In this document: positions 61,797 to 64,000 of the stretch, piece after piece
How positions within the stretch are numbered: the first letter of the stretch is position 1
Layout: every line of letters begins with the position of its first letter
Origin: Corynebacterium tapiri
Lineage (GTDB): Bacteria > Actinomycetota > Actinomycetes > Mycobacteriales > Mycobacteriaceae
Reading direction: 5' to 3'
Assembly: GCF_006334925.1 (NCBI RefSeq)
Contig: NZ_VDHJ01000004.1
Location: 1-64,000 of the forward strand
Length of the DNA stretch: 64,000 nucleotides
Notes under the pieces: generated by a model
What the model saw: only the letters and a program-made list of their open reading frames with translations
The model's database searches: none
Told to the model about the DNA's origin: nothing
Translations under genes and position numbers: made by a program

Positions 61797-62033
61797 TTAC
61801 CCACCCCCTAAGGCTTTGATCAGTGTGTTGTCACGAGCATTGACGACCATGGCCCTCGGGGTGTCCGTGAACACGATCGCCCGGTAGCGGTCATCCTCAC
61901 GGGTTTTCACCTCGAAGCCCCGGCCTGCCCGTTCTGCTAAGTTTCCGGCGAGGTCGTCTATCTGTTTGACCAGTGCGGGGTCTTTACGTAGCTGGGTGAA
62001 GCCGTCCATTTTCCAGTTGATCTTGACGGCCAT
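61797..62033 (-). CDS. Head-tail connector protein (HK97 gp10-like)
   Basis: 78 residues from ATG 62033, whose first base overlaps the previous stop (TAATG). Starts MAVKINWKMDGFTQLRKD and is helical with a short beta hairpin (RYRAIVFTDTPRAMVV). Resembles the HK97 gp10 type neck or tail-completion protein by position and plan; not certain. Confidence 0.65.
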   Translation of the reverse strand: MAVKINWKMDGFTQLRKDPALVKQIDDLAGNLAERAGRGFEVKTREDDRYRAIVFTDTPRAMVVNARDNTLIKALGGG

Positions 62034-62209
62034 TAGTGCGCCGCCAGATTGTGGAAGCTGAACCACTGCCCGGGGGCGAAACCTGCGATGAAGTTCTTAG
62101 CGCCCTCCGTGTAAACGATCAGGGCACCATCAATAACTTCGACCGCGTTAGTCTCAAATTTCACGCTGACCAGCTCATCGTTGATGTTCAGTGCGCTGAC
62201 TTCGATCAT
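62033..62209 (-). CDS. Small prophage protein, hypothetical
   Basis: 58 residues from ATG 62209, preceded by AGGAGG with a 7-nt gap. Mostly beta (MIEVSALNINDELVSVKFE). Overlaps the genes on both sides by a few bases. A head-tail region protein of unknown family. Confidence 0.6.
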   Translation of the reverse strand: MIEVSALNINDELVSVKFETNAVEVIDGALIVYTEGAKNFIAGFAPGQWFSFHNLAAH

Positions 62210-62553
62210 CCTTGTACCTCCTTGGCGTGGACGACAACTAGACCGGGGATAAACCCGTGAAAGCCGTGGTTGAAATCTTCCGAGTTGCCTTGGACTGACC
62301 AAACGCGACCATCTGGGGTGCGTACACGGCCATCTGGCCCGGGGGCATCCGCGGGCAGGCAGTGAACGTGCAGGTAATCGACAGTGCGTAGCACTGAGTC
62401 CCCTGCCTTTTCTTCACTGCGGTCAACCCACCATGAGGCCACCCTGACTTGTCGCCACTCGCCGGGAGCAGCGACCAGGTTGCCGAAGCGATCACGCTTC
62501 GTACCAGCCTTGGCCTGCATGTCAATCGACTGCGACAGCGGGATAAAAGCCAT
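62206..62553 (-). CDS. Head closure/stopper-like protein
   Basis: 115 residues, beta-rich, with DRFGNLVAAPGEWRQVRV and VWSVQGNSEDFNHG. Plan and position match siphoviral head-closure (stopper) proteins. Overlaps the next gene's start by 4 bp. Confidence 0.65.
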   Translation of the reverse strand: MAFIPLSQSIDMQAKAGTKRDRFGNLVAAPGEWRQVRVASWWVDRSEEKAGDSVLRTVDYLHVHCLPADAPGPDGRVRTPDGRVWSVQGNSEDFNHGFHGFIPGLVVVHAKEVQG

Positions 62554-62562
62554 AAAGACTGC

Positions 62563-62937
62563 TCATCCCCCTATCGCGTCGATGCTGCGCATGCCGCCGT
62601 GACGGCCAGCCAAAGCAGCCTGAATCACTTCACGCTCCTGCGCAGTAATGTACAGATTGCCTTCCGAGTTGCGATAGGACACGGTCTCCGAGAACGGCCC
62701 GGCGGTATGCCCCGTCGACTGCATATTCCCGCCACTATCGGCCAGCATGGACCGCTTCACCATCGCCACGACCACACCCATGAGCACATCCCCCAGATGC
62801 CCCGAAGGAACAACCGGGAGGTCGAACAATGAGCGTAGGTAGGCCGTGGCGACACGAAGCTTGGCCTCAATTTCGGCATCGCTGCCTTGGGCTTGTGGCC
62901 AGAGCGCCCGGAATTCTTCTGCAGTAGCGAAACTCAC
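62563..62937 (-). CDS. Head-tail adaptor protein
   Basis: 124 residues, mostly helical (TAEEFRALWPQAQGSDAEIEAKLRVATAYLRSLFDLP). First gene after the capsid protein, where the connector (gp6/Gp15-like) is normally found. Confidence 0.7.
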   Translation of the reverse strand: MSFATAEEFRALWPQAQGSDAEIEAKLRVATAYLRSLFDLPVVPSGHLGDVLMGVVVAMVKRSMLADSGGNMQSTGHTAGPFSETVSYRNSEGNLYITAQEREVIQAALAGRHGGMRSIDAIGG

Positions 62938-62960
62938 CGAACCGCCCCTCTAGCTTCTGG

Positions 62961-63869
62961 TTACTTGTTCAGGCCAGTGATCTTGACGACCGCCAGCGGG
63001 TCGGTCACACCGAACGCGAGCGTTGCCCAGGTGTAGAACTCAGTGACCTGACGAGACTTGATGTACTCGTTGTCGGTGCTGATCGGGTCCTCAACACCCA
63101 TCACGCCGACAGCGCCACGCTGCAGAAGCAGAGCCTCGCCCGGGTCAGCCAGCGCGGTGGTGGTGTACGCAGTCAGGCCGAGGGAGTTAAGCACACCCTG
63201 CCAGTTGTCGAGCCCCAGCAACTTCTGCATGGCGGTACGAGCCTGCGGAGACAGAACCAGGGTGTCCGGGGAGTAGCCCATCCCGGTTTCCTCAACCAAC
63301 AGCTTCGCGTCGAGCAGGTCGGAGACGATCTGCCCTTCGCCGGTCACTGCGGTCTTGGTGTCCTTGGCCACCTTGGTGGCTGCAGCCCAGCCAGAGGAGG
63401 CGAATCCGAGCGCACCGTCGAACTTGGCAAGGTCGTTGGTGATCGCTGCGAAAGCACGACGGTCGATGTCCTTGACCATCGTGTTGGCGATGCGCTGGGC
63501 GTTGCGCTGCAGCACGGTCGGGTCGTTGCGAAGCTGTGCCTCGCGGGTGACCTCGTACTTGCCACCAGTCTTGACCACGCCACGGACGATGGGCTCACCG
63601 TTGGAGGTTCCCAGCATGGGGAACTCAGCGCCCGGGGCGATAACCCCGGGGTTGCGGTCGGCGGTGGCCTTATTCTCCACGAGCTGGTCAAACAGGATCG
63701 CGCCACCGTTGGCGGCGGTGGAGGTGTACAGGAACTGGGAGACCAGGTTGGCCTGCACCAGGTTGGAGATGTACTTGGAGATGTGGGTTGGTTCCTTGAC
63801 GAGGAGGTCAAGGGAGACCTTGCCGTCGACGACCTGCGTCGGGTCGAGCGGGAAAGTCACGTTAGACAT
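62961..63869 (-). CDS. Major capsid protein (HK97 fold)
   Basis: 302 residues. Marks are the N-arm (MSNVTFPLDPTQVVDGKVSLDL), the E-loop region with GEPIVRGVVKTGGKYEVTREAQL, a helix-rich spine and P domain (NTMVKDIDRRAFAAITNDL) and the A domain. No HK97-type prohead protease segment is visible at the N terminus. GAAGGAG precedes ATG 63869. Confidence 0.88.
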   Translation of the reverse strand: MSNVTFPLDPTQVVDGKVSLDLLVKEPTHISKYISNLVQANLVSQFLYTSTAANGGAILFDQLVENKATADRNPGVIAPGAEFPMLGTSNGEPIVRGVVKTGGKYEVTREAQLRNDPTVLQRNAQRIANTMVKDIDRRAFAAITNDLAKFDGALGFASSGWAAATKVAKDTKTAVTGEGQIVSDLLDAKLLVEETGMGYSPDTLVLSPQARTAMQKLLGLDNWQGVLNSLGLTAYTTTALADPGEALLLQRGAVGVMGVEDPISTDNEYIKSRQVTEFYTWATLAFGVTDPLAVVKITGLNK

Positions 63870-63898
63870 AGGCTTCTATGCTCCTTCTTTTGTTCTCT

Positions 63899-64000
63899 TT
63901 AGCCCAGGGCGACCTGGACGAAACCGTCAGCAGCCGTGGACACGGCAACGCCTGCGGGGGCGGTTCCTTCGGTCAGCTTCACGGCCTTGCCGTTCGAGCC
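63899..64000 (-). CDS. Capsid decoration-type protein, C-terminal part only
   Basis: The last 33 codons of a gene that begins beyond the window, ending VAVSTAADGFVQVALG. This is typical of the small beta-barrel cement/decoration proteins encoded before the capsid gene. Directly upstream of the major capsid protein. Confidence 0.6.
   Translation of the reverse strand, partial: GSNGKAVKLTEGTAPAGVAVSTAADGFVQVALG

Overview
The window looks like the chromosome of a Corynebacterium or close relative. The evidence is gene order and gene content typical of the Corynebacteriales: glnE next to glnA2 beside a CYTH-CHAD gene; a Nif3-like / zinc-ribbon / RNase HI-phosphatase fusion run; a low-molecular-weight tyrosine phosphatase followed by SURF1; DUF3052 next to a homodimeric aceE; and an AtlR-RbtT-MtlD-XylB polyol locus. 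Many starts lack a Shine-Dalgarno site and instead carry a TANNNT -10 box 6-8 nt upstream, the leaderless layout common in actinobacteria. No species assignment is attempted.

Layout. 1-5.5 kb: a partial Ser/Pro/Gly-rich protein, a GNAT, an Ldh-type oxidoreductase, a DUF2231 + VIT metal-transport pair behind a partial DtxR-like box, a NUDIX hydrolase and a secreted trypsin-like protease. 5.5-14 kb: thrC (with a 45-codon ORF coupling it to the protease), an MFS carrier, a small AAA ATPase pair, glnE and glnA2. 14-28 kb: CYTH-CHAD, an RNB nuclease, rnpB (RNase P RNA), mug, the RNase H/phosphatase - zinc-ribbon - Nif3 operon, HAD, ptpA-like, SURF1, CDF, DedA, tRNA-Val. 28-37 kb: aceE and the D-arabitol/mannitol locus (xylB-deoR type regulator divergent from rbtT-mtlD, with TGTTAA direct repeats between them). 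37-46 kb: alpha/beta hydrolase, acyl carrier protein, HAD-IIA, two tandem TRIC channels, serine hydrolase divergent from a secreted esterase, a CAT-anticodon tRNA, and a LuxR-type two-component system.

The two-component locus has an unannotated extra part: between the sensor kinase and the response regulator lies a 56-codon gene for a secreted two-cysteine peptide (44676-44846, minus) with its own good promoter, overlapping the regulator start. This is my main candidate for something undescribed.

46.26 kb to the end: a tRNA-Asn, then a siphovirus-type prophage read entirely on the minus strand. From right to left it has a decoration-type protein fragment, major capsid protein, four or five head-tail connection proteins, major tail protein with Ig-like domain, tail assembly chaperones with a -1 frameshift, a 1873-aa tape measure with an embedded NlpC/P60-type site and Trp-rich repeats, Dit-like and Gp37-like tail proteins, tail fibre, a carbohydrate-binding protein, amidase endolysin and three small membrane proteins. 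The gene order and the empty 277 bp beside tRNA-Asn suggest this tRNA is the attachment site; the packaging, integrase and other att end lie beyond the window.
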